Shown: piece by piece, positions 10,429 to 20,545 of the stretch | Numbering within the stretch: the first letter of the stretch is position 1 | How the letters are laid out: every line of letters begins with the position of its first letter | Assembly (NCBI GenBank): GCA_029215795.1 | Contig: JARDYH010000004.1 | Location: forward strand, 32,740,001-32,804,000 | DNA length: 64,000 nt | Direction: 5' to 3' | Origin: Anniella stebbinsi | Taxonomy: Eukaryota; Chordata; Lepidosauria; Squamata; Anniellidae | Notes under the pieces: generated by a model | What the model was told of the DNA's origin: nothing | What the model saw: only the letters and a program-made list of their open reading frames with translations | The model's database searches: none | Position numbers and translations under genes: made by a program

Positions 10429-11287
10429 TCCAAGTCAACACTAGCTCTATGTAAATTATGTTGTGCTGGTATAAGTAACCTCTAGTGCACAAGTGGGGAA
10501 CACTAAGTTCGGGGACCAGACCATATCCAGCCCTCCTGGGATCCCAATTCAGCTCTCTGGGATTCCCCAGAAGCTCACACTGCATTCCTCTGGTCCCTTC
10601 CCCTTTCCTCCTACCACTAATTGTTGGGTGGTTTCCCAAATTTTGTGCAGAGTTTTATTTATTCTAAAAGATGGATATGTGCCTCATAAGGACTGGCAGT
10701 AAGAGCTTTAGGGAGCTATCCTATGTCCCCTATACAGCATCTGGGGATGGGGGGGGGACACATTGGATTGTATGGTTTCCTGGGTCCAAGCTCATAGACA
10801 GGGCTCTGAGTTGGGATCCGGTAAACCACAATCCCTGTCCCTTCCCCTTCATAGCTGCCATGGAAAGAATCAAGCCAGCTATCTCTCCATGCTCACAAAA
10901 CAGAGTGTGGAGATGTGGAAAATGAGGTATTTCTGGGGGGTGGGGAGTATCTTCATTGGATACTCATAAGCTTCTGAGTTCTGAGGTTTATGAGTAAGCA
11001 AGGTGCATCCCATAAGATTGTGCCCTTAAGCTACAGTTTGTTGGTATTTTTGGTACCACCTTTTTGCCCTTGGCCCCACCTCCGTTGCCTTTGTCACTGC
11101 CCACCACTGGACTGCAGCCCCCAAGAGCTTCCCTGAAATTGAATTCATCCCTCGAACTGAAAGAGGTTCTATAGCCCTGCTCTAGCTCAATGCCAAATGT
11201 GCCACACCAGTTAATGCTATTGGTGTTGCACCAAAGGTTACTTATACTAACACAATGTAATTTACATTAGTGCTAGACCGAACCTAG
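10429..11287. mobile_element. Palindromic MITE interrupted by a hAT element
   Basis: Left arm CAACACTAGC...ATGTAAATTATGTTGTGCTG...AAGTAACCTC. Right arm after the insert GAGG-type flank then GGTTACTTATACTAACACAA and TGTAATTTACATTAGTGCTA. The same element without an insertion is present at 57317-57497, where CAACCTCTTGTGCAATACC matches the joined flanks here. Without the insert it is about 165 bp. Confidence 0.7.
10488..11180. mobile_element. hAT-like insertion inside palindromic MITE
   Basis: The boundaries follow from the intact relative at 57317-57497. The flanking 8-mers are CTCTAGTG (10480-10487) and CTCTAGCT (11181-11188), an 8-bp duplication with two changes. Ends are CACAAGTGGGGAAC and TATAGCCCTG, decayed but reminiscent of hAT MITEs beginning CAGGGGTGGGGAAC. 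No open transposase. 693 bp, apparently non-autonomous. Confidence 0.6.
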
Positions 11288-11590
11288 TAGTATTCAATTG
11301 AATAACTTTATTCATGTGAATACATTTTTTGAGTCTTGACCTGTCTGAAATTAAGGATAGGTTTTAAGGTGGTTATGGCAAATATCTGTTTACAAACATG
11401 TGATTCAAACATTCTAGTTATGCTCATCAGGGAGCCAAGATTGGCTGAAGCTAAACCTGCTGATTGTACACACCCAGTGGTAAACTGAGGTTTGCCTTTG
11501 TGTAATGTATGAAATGTCTCTGAAGTGAATATGTAATGTGATAAGAACAAGAATATGCTGTGAGAACAGACTCCTGTAAGGCTAGAAGCC
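11288..11590. other. No recognisable feature
   Basis: AT-rich DNA; a 94-codon minus-strand frame (11308-11592) has no recognisable motif. Confidence 0.4.
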
Positions 11591-12056
11591 AAATGAAGCT
11601 CTAAAGTTCATGGTTTTATTTAATATCCCAACAAAGGCAGATAACAATAAAATTCATATTAAAAAACCCAAAATCTTAATTAAAACGCAGCATAAAAACA
11701 AAGGGCTGTATGCAGTTTGGTCCTACTTAGAGTAGACTCATAAAAAAGAATGAGATTTGAGTTGGACTAACAATGGATACAATCTAAATAAAGAAAAATC
11801 AATAAAAGAAATAAACAGCACCAACGAATTAAACCCCCTTCAGCAACAGATCATTTATATGCCCAAAACCTGCCTGAATAAAGATGTCTTTGCCTGCCAG
11901 CAGAAAGACAACAGAGAGGGCAACAATTTAGCCTCCTTCAGCAGGAGTTCCAAAGCCAGGGAATGGACACTGAGAAGGACCAAGAGAAGGGCCACCCCCA
12001 AAGATATAAATAAGCAGTCTGTGGAAGGAAAGATGGCAGACTCCCCTCTAGTTTAA
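11591..12056 (-). mobile_element. Decayed LINE 3' region (L2-like)
   Basis: AT-rich AACAATAAAATTCATATTAAA at the left resembles the L2 3' UTR on the minus strand. Further right, GGAGTTCCAAAGCCAGGGAA and GACACTGAGAAGGACC match the reversed LWN...AFSV-coding part of an L2 C-terminus. A short MITE core (GTCCTACTTAGAGTAGACTC) lies at 11720-11770. The 99-codon plus-strand frame here is antisense to the LINE and not a gene. Confidence 0.45.
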
Positions 12057-12299
12057 AAGGTGGGTGTCTTCATGCTATGCTCCCTATTAATTTGCTAACA
12101 GAGTGAGTCCTAAGATCTCCTAGTAACTGCAAGGCTACAGAAAAGTTCTGTAGGAAGATGCATGCTTGTATAAAGGCAGATTATGGTAATTGGGGCAGCT
12201 CTAAAGATCCAGAGCACAGCTCAGAAGATCCGGGGCCTATGCCCAAGTGAGCTGTGAGCTGTGTCCTAACACTACCCATACGCAAATACCTTCTTTGTT
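12057..12299. other. No recognisable feature
   Basis: Short unique stretch, nothing identified. Confidence 0.4.
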
Positions 12300-12495
12300 T
12301 CCACAGGCTTTTAAATGTATGTTTATCTGTTTTATTCTGCCATATATATATATATATATATATGCTGCTTTTATAGATTTGCTGTTTAAAGCTACTTTTT
12401 ATGTATTAGTTATTTTACTGTACTTTAAATATTTCATTGTAAGCCACCCTGACAATGTGCTTGAACAGTTGGGATATAAATCAATTCATTAAACA
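12300..12495 (+). mobile_element. LINE 3' tail with (TA)n tract
   Basis: TTTTATTCTGCC, an (AT)n run at about 12341-12363, then TTTCATTGTAAGCCACCCTG and GTTGGGATATAAATCAATTC. This is the usual closing layout of reptile L2/CR1 3' UTRs (GTAAGCCGCC... then ...TATAAAT with AATAAA-type repeats). An 81-codon frame across it is not real. Confidence 0.5.
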
Positions 12496-12700
12496 AAAAA
12501 ACGACGGTTTACAAAAACAACATTAAGGCTCTACAGTTTCCAACCAAACACCGAAAAGCAGGGAAATTGGGAGTTAAGGCTCCCAAGCCTTAACGCCACA
12601 TCCTCCCTAAGGAGGCAGAAAGTGCAAGTGAAATTCTCATTCTCCCAAAGCAGATAAACCATGAGGACAGGATGGAGAATATGATATGCAGCAGAGGTGA
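12496..12700. other. No recognisable feature
   Basis: Short unique stretch leading up to the MITE fragment. Confidence 0.4.
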
Positions 12701-12708
12701 CTGTGGGG

Positions 12709-12755
12709 TCATTTATATGCAATTAGTTCCTGGTGAAATTCCCTCTTCATCACAA
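12709..12755. mobile_element. 47-bp internal fragment of the palindromic hAT-like MITE
   Basis: The insert (TCATTTATATGCAATTAGTT onward, to CATCACAA) equals an internal arm of subfamily A with a single difference. It has no terminal repeats. The 10-bp direct repeat ACTGTGGGGT borders it on both sides (12700-12709 and 12755-12764, overlapping the fragment ends by one base). See the findings for interpretation. Confidence 0.75.
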
Positions 12756-12817
12756 CTGTGGGGTTGTGGAAAACTGATGACAAACAACTTAGGGCCACCT
12801 ACTTCTCTTATGGAGAG

Positions 12818-13219
12818 TAGGGGTGTGCAGGTAAGGAGTGCCGGGGATGGGGCTTACCTGCTGGGGCCAGTCCGCTGCCATCCGCTGCCACCTGGGTGGC
12901 AGCAGATGGCAGCGGACAGGCCCAGCAGGTAAGGGGGAGTGTGAGGAGGGAGGGGGCCCCACTTACCTGCCGGGGCCGTCCACTGGCACCCGTAGGCGCC
13001 AGCAGACGGCCCCGGCAAGTAAGGAGCGCGAAGGGGAGGAGGGGACTTATCTGCCGGGGTCATCTGCTGCCGTCCGCTGGCGCCCGCGGGCGCCAGCGGA
13101 CGGGAGCAGAAGGCCCCTGCAGGTAAGAAGCGCGAGGCGGGGAGGGACAGGGAGGGGGGGAGTTAGGCCCCCACCCACCCCCGCCGCCATTTTTCCCCAT
13201 AGACTTGCATGGGGGAAAG
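12818..13219. mobile_element. GC-rich hAT-like element, right end missing
   Basis: Starts TAGGGGTGTGCAGG, like the 48156 element (TAGGGATGTGCACGG). The interior has many inverted CTTACCTGC/GCAGGTAAG and GGCCGTCC/CGGCGGAC-type words, plus GCCATTTTTCCCCATAGACT also found in the 48156 element. It runs straight into a different MITE at about 13220 and its own right terminus is absent. Several overlapping frames reflect the GC-rich inverted repeats. Confidence 0.65.
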
Positions 13220-13683
13220 CTTTCTTTCCCCATACAACATGTTCCTACACAGTTGTGGGTGGGTGGGGCTGGCATTGAGTGGACTAATAGTCAACCTGGC
13301 ATTTGACTGACATAGCCCCTGCCCCACTCCCCACCCTCAGTCCTCCTGGTGCTATCCCAGCAACCATTGCGAGTTCTGCTGGCTGGACTAGAGTGGCAGC
13401 CGCCACTTTGGTCGCTCTTTCCAGAGGACTCCGTAGCCATCCGAGATAGTCCACTCAACTCTGCAAAATAGTCCACTGAGCCCGACAGACAACACACTAA
13501 GCAACAGTTGTGCAGATAGTCAACTTGGCAGTGGGCTGTGTTTCTCAGCTGGTTATTTTGGCAAAATAGTCAACCATGGGGTGGTTTTTGTCCGACAAAC
13601 AACACTATAACCAACCATTGACTGCTCAACTCACAGTTGACAACTTAAACCAGCATTGACTAATGTGTTGTCTGAAGGCAGCC
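13220..13683. mobile_element. Right part of a TAATGTGTTGTC MITE
   Basis: Shares long stretches with the complete element at 43743-44284: GTTCCTACACAGTTGTGGGT, GAGTGGACTAATAGTCAACC and the end TAATGTGTTGTCTGAAGGCA then GCC. The left end was replaced by the GC-rich element before it. Many (T)AGTCAAC/GTTGACTA words are inverted repeats. No coding capacity. Confidence 0.7.
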
Positions 13684-14847
13684 ATTGCCTTGCTTTCTGG
13701 ATATGAACACCCATTTACCGCATGGGTTGGATTAGGAACTCTTGAAGTGCTAACGTGTGTAATGTGATCTCATGGGAGAACATCAGCACTGGTGGACCAT
13801 CCAATTCCTTCATCAGGGATAGTTGCAACAGTTAGCGCCTGAGTTCTCTCTTTACATCAACACTAAGGACAAATGTCTCATCAAAAAGAAAGCCAGCCCT
13901 GAGACCTGCTCTGGGAAAACCACTGGCCTACTTCAGTAGCATTTCAATTGGGGTGTGTGAGTGCATGCAGGCGTGCATGTGAGCATGATATGGATGGAAT
14001 GGGAATTAAAAGAAATGTTAATGAGAGAGAGAGAGAGAACTGATTCCATCAGCTTAGCTAATGGCCTAGTTACATCCTGCTACTTTTCAACCTTCCTTTG
14101 GAAGCTGCAAACTGAAGATTTAAAAAGAGAGGATATTCTTTCCAGCAGTCCTTTGGAATCTGTAATCCTGAGTTGTGAAGAGTTCTGGTTTTCTAAAGCA
14201 GGAAACAAATCCTCATCAGAGCCAACTGCTCTTCTTATGCCTGTCATATGTATGCGTATGTGTATATGTATGTGTATATATATATATTCTGGTGGTTTGG
14301 TGCACAGATTATTAATGTTGAATGGGACTGGAAAGCAAATGTTATCATTGCAAATATAATTGCCAGCAGAGATGTTTTATCAAAATGACTCGCATGTGAT
14401 AATGAGTTCATTTTACGATACAGTCACACTCAAACAGTCTGGATGCAATTCACAAGGAACTTACCTGCTGTACGCATACTGTATTAAACCGAATGGAATT
14501 CCCTCAAAGACTCAATAGTATTTGAAGTACCTTTAATCTGTCCTAAGGCTGTGGTCCCCCACTCCCACCCATCCAACTTACTCATGCCAGGGCTCACAGA
14601 GTCACAGCACTGGCACTTTTAAAAAAAAAATATTGGCAGGGCCACTGATGTCATCTGACTGAGAATTCCCTGTTCCTTCTCAACTTAGCTACAATGCTCA
14701 CAGTAGCTGGGGGGGGGGGAAGGCGGTAGCAGGGCTGAATTTTCCCAGCTGCAATATATTGTTCCTTGTTGTAATGCGAGGTATTTTTGGGGTAGCTTGG
14801 TGTCCAACAAACAATTAAGACCCATTCACTTTACCAATTTCTGCTAC
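13684..14847. other. No recognisable feature; TG/TA simple sequence
   Basis: Includes (GA)n at 14022-14038 and a mixed TATG/TA microsatellite at about 14249-14287. The 132-codon frame at 13961-14359 is partly translated simple sequence and shows no domain. Confidence 0.4.
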
Positions 14848-15770
14848 TAGGGATGTTGCGGGTGCCTGACTTAGTCCGGGAGTTCGATAATTGTCCAGGC
14901 GCCTATGGTGCATTTGCGGACCAGCACTCTGAATAACCGCAAGGCCCAATGAGCGCTTGGCAGCCATTCACCCTCATCCACAGCCTCCATTGTGTGCCAC
15001 AATGGAGGCTCCGGAAATTATGTATCACCCCTGTTGCATAAATGGCGACCGTAAAGGCCCCATCTATGCAAGAGTAAAGGCGTGAATGCGCTGTTCATGC
15101 TTTTACTCTTGCGGAAATGGGGCCTTTATGGCCATCATTTATGCAAGGGAGAAAATGTGCAATTTCCAGAGTCTCCATTGTTGTATACAATGGGGGCTCT
15201 GGAAATTGTGCACTTCCCCCGTTGTATAAATGGTGGCCATGAAGGCCCCATTTAAGCAATGGGGGAAATATGAAATTTCCAGAGCAAAAGGGGATGGCTG
15301 CCAGGTGCTCATTAGGCCTCACTGTAAAGAACAACAGAGAATATGATAAGCAGGTACACTCCCAGTTGCAGGCTACTGAGCTTTTATGAGCTGCCACACA
15401 CCACACACCAGACTTTAGCTATTTTCCCTGCGAGCTGGCCTGGTTCAATGTACATCAGTGTCAGGTCTGCTTATGGATTTTCCCAGGTTTTTTTTTTTTA
15501 AAAAAACATCATTATTTCTATTTACATAAATAGAAATTTCTGCAAATCGTAGGAGCAATTTGTGTAAACTATGCAATTCGCAGGCAAACTTGGCATAAAT
15601 TACACAATTTCCACATGTTTCTATTTACTTGATTTTTTAAAAAAGGGGAAAGTTTCTGGATTTTGGTGAAAGCCCTGCAGCTCGGCCAACAAATTCAGGC
15701 AGAGTTAAGTGCTCATCAGGAGTCCATCGAGCCCCTAAAGGTCTGGATTCCACAGTTACCAGCATCCCTA
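14848..15770. mobile_element. 923-bp inverted-repeat element, TAGGGATG ends
   Basis: Left end TAGGGATGTTGCGGGTGCC; right end GTTACCAGCATCCCTA. The interior repeats a module in alternating orientation: AAAGGCCCCAT(C/T)TATGCAA, ATTTCCAGAG(T/C)CTCCATTGT, and their complements. A hairpin TTTCTATTTACATAAATAGAAA lies at about 15516. No 8-bp duplication is evident. hAT-type by its ends; non-autonomous. Confidence 0.65.
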
Positions 15771-15784
15771 ATTGGCACCAAGAG

Positions 15785-15998
15785 TAGGCTGACCATATGA
15801 AAAGGAGGACAGGGCTCATGTAACTTTAACAGTTGTAGAGAAAAGGGAATTTCAGCCAGTGTCATTTGTATGCAATTAGTTCCTGGTGAAATTCCCTCTT
15901 CATCACAACAGTTAAAGTTGCAGGCACTATACTAGAGTGACCATCTACAACAGTTAAAGTTACATGAGCCCTGTCCTCCTTTTCAAATGGTCACCCTA
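15785..15998. mobile_element. Palindromic hAT-like MITE, copy 3 (internally deleted)
   Basis: TAGGCTGACCATATGAAAAG to CATTTGAAAAGG-complement TTTTCAAATGGTCACCCTA. At 214 bp it lacks most of the second half: AGAGTGACCATCTACAACAG joins directly to TTAAAGTTACATGAGCCC. No duplication seen. It lies 14 bp after the preceding element. Confidence 0.85.
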
Positions 15999-16194
15999 GG
16001 GCCTGTGGAATAGATTTGTAGCCCAGGCCTAGCAACACCCCTGCATGGCACAAGCATCACCCTGGCTCATGTATAAGACTGTAGTACAGGCTTGGGCAGA
16101 AGTAGATCAGAATGTACTGGTAGATCTCTGAGTGATTTGTAGAAGATTGGGAAGGTTTTCTGAGTCCCAATTCTTTAACAATAGCAGAAACACA

Positions 16195-16320
16195 AATGTG
16201 TATTTTATTATTTATTTAAGAAATTTCTTACCTTCCTTTCCTTCTAAAATAACCCCAAAGCTGGGTACAAGCAAGAAAGCACAGTAAAATAATGCAACAT
16301 TGGGGGAAAAAACTAGAAAC
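16195..16320 (-). mobile_element. Probable LINE 3' tail
   Basis: TTTATTATTTATTTAAGAAA, CTTACCTTCCTTTCC and then CAAAGCTGGGTACAAGC-like sequence resembles a reversed L2/CR1 3' UTR. Weak. Confidence 0.3.
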
Positions 16321-16423
16321 AAACATGACAGCCGAATGCTCTCCCACCCTCAGATCATGCTACGGAAAGAAAGAAAGCTTGGCATAGACAGAGGCAGGTT
16401 TTTGTATGGAATGACTGTTAAAT

Positions 16424-16743
16424 TAGGCTGACCATATGCAAAGGAGGTCAGGACTCATGTAACTTTAACAGTTGTAGAGAAAAGGAAATTTCAGCCAGTG
16501 TCATTTGTATGCAATTAGTTCCTGGTGAAATTCCCTCTTCATCACAACAGTTAAAGTTGCAGGCACTATACTAGAGTGACCATATACAAAAGAAGGCAGG
16601 GCCCCTGCAACTTTAACTGTTGTGATGAAGAGGGAATTTCACCAGGAACTAATTGCATACAAATGACACTGGCTGAAATTCCCTTTTCTCTATATCTGTT
16701 AAAGTTACATGAGCCCTGTCCTCCTTTTCGTATGGTCAGCCTA
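16424..16743. mobile_element. Palindromic hAT-like MITE, copy 4 (subfamily A)
   Basis: TAGGCTGACCATATGCAAAG to TTTTCGTATGGTCAGCCTA, 320 bp, full set of four arms, spacer CTATACTAGAGTGACCATA. Flanks TGTTAAAT and GTAAATGC are only loosely similar, so the duplication has decayed. Confidence 0.85.
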
Positions 16744-16803
16744 GTAAATGCCATTCAGTTCTGGCACTCACAGCAAAAACCTGGGCTTTAATTCTAGCTG
16801 TGG

Positions 16804-16927
16804 CAGGATCTACATCACTGCTTTATAACGGTATTGAAGTGCACTGACAACTGTTGGGGCCCATGACACATTCCATATACCATTTTCAAACCACTTTCAA
16901 AGTGTTATATCCTGCTTGGTGTCTGTG
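16804..16927. mobile_element. GATCTACAC / GTGTAGAT MITE (half form)
   Basis: CAGGATCTACATCACTGCTT, AGTGCACTGACAACTGTTGG, then AAGTGTTATATCCTGCTTGG. The same block recurs at 46560-46805 and 57965-58126, and a relative at 26468-26617. No duplication seen. Confidence 0.65.
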
Positions 16928-17618
16928 TCTTTTGCATCAGGCTACAGTTGGTGGATCTCAAGGTTCTAGTAAAAGAAAAGAAAAAAGACCCCCACATGTC
17001 TGATGACTACGTACCCCTATAGTAGTACATGCACTGTCCAACAGAGATAAACTTTTCAAATAATAAGCAAAATTCTTTGAAAGTCTTGGGAACTTGCAAT
17101 CTCTCTATGCTACTGAGAATCCTGAGATTTTTGCACTGTAGTTCCACTAACTTGATTTATCAGTTAGAGACTGATGTTGACTTATTCTGCTTTATGCCAA
17201 CAGTTAGGGACTAGCAGCAGCTGAGAAGTTGCTCCACTTCTCACTGGGTTCTGACTACAACCTTAAAAGGCGCATTTCTGTAGTCTTAAGCTCCTACATA
17301 GCTGGGGTTCTGATAGGAGTTGGGAAAGTCATTCTTGAATTCTGAGGTTGATGAGAGGGCTGAGTCATTAGGTTTTGGGGATGCATCAGGGGTCCCTGAG
17401 GATCTTCTCTAGAGTGGGGTGACCAGTATCTTATTGGGCTCAGAGTCCTCTTTGGGTAACACCAAACATACAGATCCAGTGCCACAGCAGTGGGGAACGT
17501 TTAAAGGAAAAGAGGATATATCTGAAATATCAAAAGGATTGGGAAGCCTGCTTCCTGTTCCTTTCTAAATCTCTCTGAGTGGATTTGTCTGTCTGTCTGT
17601 CTGTCTCTGTCTCTCTCT
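16928..17618. other. No recognisable feature; (GTCT)n
   Basis: Unique-looking DNA ending in a short (GTCT)n(CT)n tract at about 17588-17618. Confidence 0.4.
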
Positions 17619-17741
17619 GGCCCTTTCCACATCAGGCTGTTTGCCTGGGATGGCCCCCGGCTGCACCCTGTGTGCCGATGGTGTGTATTAGGTACTTCCG
17701 GGATCTCCCTCCCTCTACACCCCTATGGTGTAGAAAGGGCC
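17619..17741. mobile_element. Harbinger-like MITE, 123 bp
   Basis: GGCCCTTTCCACATC on the left and GGTGTAGAAAGGGCC on the right are reverse complements with two differences. Flanking triplets TCT and ACT. Short relative of the elements at 21650-21993 and 22615-23181, sharing CCCTCTACACCC next to the right end. The superfamily is inferred from 3-bp flanks and GGGC-type ends. Confidence 0.55.
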
Positions 17742-18690
17742 ACTCTCTCTTTCCCTCCTGCCCCAGGCAATTTACTCTCTTAGTCAATTATGTTGTAGAC
17801 TTTCTTTGCCCAACCTGGTCCCCTCCAGTTGTGTTGGATTACATAATCACCATCTCTACCCAGCATGTCCAGATCTCTTACATATCTCTTCAAACACAAG
17901 TTTGAAGTTATGTTACACAACAACAAACTATGGTTTGTTCTTAGAAATACACTCTTCCCCTTCCTTTTTGCATGTGAAGAGAAGAGATTTAAACTTTCCA
18001 TTCCTGGATTAGAATACACCCTTGTTCCCTTGTATATAATTCCTGGCTCATTAACAAACTAACAAACAATAGTTTGCTGAGTTCAATGCAATATGGACGG
18101 AAGCTTTACATCATCTCTCCTTGCCCATGAAGGAAAGGCAGAAGCTCATGAATCATAACAAGCAAGCCAAGATGAGCATTTTGTAGTCAACTTCAGAAAG
18201 TCTCTCAGTGACCTTTAGAATTGCCCTTTAATGGGCACAAATGTAGGTACACTTTAAAGGGTAGCAATTTCATGGGAAGCTTTTTCCCTTTATGGCAGGC
18301 TTTATACTGTGGAAAGTTTTAACCCTCAAATCAATCAAGCTAATCCTACCTTTGCCGTCCTGTTAAAAATACATTAAATGAGTTTCATCCAGAGCTGCAT
18401 TGGGAAGTTATTTATAAGCATAAAACAAAATATATTGGTACTTCCCACCCACCCCTGGTGTGAGTACTGGTTTTTAAGTTTTTAGCCATACCTAAAAATA
18501 TTTTTGGACTTTACAATTCTTAGCTATTTTGCAGCTTTTTTATTATTATGAAAATGGCATGTGCATGTTTTACATCTCTTTCTGAAACATTTAAAGGAAG
18601 CATTGGCATCTTTATACATTATAACATTTTTTTGCAATATAAATGCCTCTGTGTGTTCTATCATTGGAGTATATTTTGGAATACAGGTGC
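17742..18690. other. Unique AT-rich DNA
   Basis: No gene or repeat recognised. 18350-18620 has no repeat signature and could be conserved noncoding DNA, but this is a guess. Confidence 0.35.
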
Positions 18691-19340
18691 ACATCATGAC
18701 AGACCCTGTAGCCATGCCCCCAAGGAGAGTCCAAAATTATAGGCATATCAATAAACCAGGATGTTTTGACGAGGGCGTATTGGTGCCGCGAGCCCCCACA
18801 ACCCCATGTTTGACCTCCTTGGGGTTGTCCACATGCCAAGGAGCAAGTGTGGTGTTTGTAGCCATTAATGAGAGGGGAAAGAAGAGCCACTTCTGCCCCA
18901 TGCTCTGCTGCACGAGTGCCCCTGAGCCTCGTCATGTCCCTCACTGGTTTCCCCTCCTACCTTGTGGGGTTTCCAAGCCCTTCTCCCCACACCGGAGGAG
19001 GCATGGAGGCAGCCATTGGCTGGCCATGCCTCTGCTGCAACATGAGAGGCACGGAGGCCTTGGAGGCAACCAGTCAGCTTGCTGGCCCACCCCCTCCTTC
19101 CTGTCTGGCCAATGGTGACCAACCATTGACTGGCCATGCCTCCGCTGCAACACCAGAGCACGGCAACAGACGTAGAAGTGCTGTCATTGCCTTGCTCCAC
19201 AGAAAAATGTCAGGGTAAGTCCCCGACGTTTTAAATTTGGAGCTTTGGGGAAAGCCCTGGGGTGGCTCTACAATGGCTGCTGCATTATATAAATGACACA
19301 GTGCCATTGTGGAGCCACCCCGGGGCTTTCCCCTCATAGA
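18691..19340. repeat. GC-richer block with duplicated unit and 30-bp hairpin
   Basis: ATTGGCTGGCCATGCCTCTG at 19014 recurs as ATTGACTGGCCATGCCTCCG at 19125, with GCTGCAACA and GAGCACGG-type words following in both. At 19248-19333, GGGAAAGCCCTGGGGTGGCT pairs with AGCCACCCCGGGGCTTTCCC around the ACAATGGC/GCCATTGT inner arms. The right end AGAGACACCCC suggests a transposon terminus. The 185- and 116-codon frames here are antisense mirrors of one another, with no known domain. Confidence 0.5.
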
Positions 19341-20296
19341 GACACCCCCCAGTTCTAGGCATTTTCATCTGCTAGCAGCAGATAGAGATAGGTGAACTCA
19401 CCCACAACTAATTCGTTGGATGCTCGCCTCACTGCCTCTGCTCTTTGGGTCATGTGAGCTTCTTTTGAGGCTGGTACGGGGCTGCTGCCAGTGGTCAGAC
19501 GAACAATGCTCTCATGTCCTTCTCTAGTTTGGGAGCTATTTTTATTTGCTTCCACCTGCATATTTTGGTGAAAAATGGCTGGCTGCTTATGGCACCATAT
19601 GCAATGAGACATGTAGTGCCATATGCAATGAATGCTCTGGGCTTGCCAATATATGACCACACTTTCTGCATGGGTTACTCTGTCCTGCACTGTTGTCTTT
19701 CAACGAGGTAGATCTGGGTGCAAGTTCCTTCATTTTAGATCTGCCCCTGTGTGTTTTGTTCTGTTGGCCAATGGCATGCCGTTTGGGCTCAGGTACAGCT
19801 GTAGCCCCTGCTTCCAGCTGGGGCTGATATTTAGCCTTTCAAATACCAACAGCTTGGGTAAGTGTTTGGTTGGGAATTTCTAGGAGCCTCTCCTTCAATT
19901 TGCCATCTGTGAAAATAAACACCATCTTTTCCTTCAGCATGAGGTCTTCTGTAGCTCCAGACTGATAAGTCTCTGGCTTTTTATAAGCTGTGAAATATAT
20001 ATTCCTGAAGCTTCATCAAAAATATGCTACCCAAACTGGTACCAGTCAATAATGCCCCCCCCCCCCCAGTTCACAATAATCCCATTGTGCTTTCTGGGTC
20101 TGAAAAGAGGGATGTGGCCATTGGCAAAATGGGTGGGACCAAAATACAAAAGGAAATACATAAAAAACCCACTGCATCCTAGCTTAAAGCACTTACTGCC
20201 AATAACTAAAGCCTTAGAAGAGGCATTTCAACCTTTGAGAATGGGGGGAGCACAATTCTGCATTTGAATTTGTTACATGGCAACTTTCATTCACAG
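19341..20296. other. No recognisable feature
   Basis: No gene or repeat family identified. A C-run lies at about 20056-20068. Confidence 0.4.
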
Positions 20297-20427
20297 TAGG
20301 GGCAGGCAATTTGTGGTCCTCCAGATATTTTGGCCAACTACTCCCATAATCCCTCACCATTGGGTATGCTGTGATGAGGGGAGCTTTAGGCCAAAACATC
20401 TGGAGGGCCCCAAGTAACCCACTCCTA
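20297..20427. mobile_element. hAT-like MITE (TAGGGGCAGGC ends)
   Basis: TAGGGGCAGGCAATTTGTGG to CCCACTCCTA. The arms pair through GTGGTCCTCCAGATATTTTG and CAAAACATCTGGAGGGCCCC, with CCCATAATCCCTCACCATTG inside. Flanking 8-mers ATTCACAG and ATTTATAG differ by two transitions, consistent with an aged 8-bp duplication. This resembles the abundant reptile MITE beginning CAGGGGTGGGCAAC. Confidence 0.7.
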
Positions 20428-20439
20428 ATTTATAGGATG

Positions 20440-20545
20440 CAAGTTTGTGATGAGAGTTGTCCTCTGTTTGAAGGGCTACCAGAGGAACATCCTCTATTTG
20501 AAGATGTCCTACTTTGAAGGGCTGTCCAGTCTAACTATGGAATAA
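20440..20545. repeat. Fragment of the 38607-39520 hAT family
   Basis: GAGAGTTGTCCTCTGTTTGA, CATCCTCTATTTGAAG and GTCCTACTTTGAAGGG match, in reverse orientation, the TTCAAACAGAGGACTGTCCT and CTGTAAAGTAGGACAG blocks at the right end of the 38607 element. Another fragment lies at 35768-35885. Confidence 0.5.

Noticed and set aside
12838..13278. 146-codon frame rich in Gly, Pro, Arg
   Set aside because: Lies in the GC-rich transposon with inverted repeats; composition explains it.
18561..19218. Frames of 110-185 codons on both strands
   Set aside because: They mirror each other across inverted repeats and GC-rich sequence; no domain recognised.
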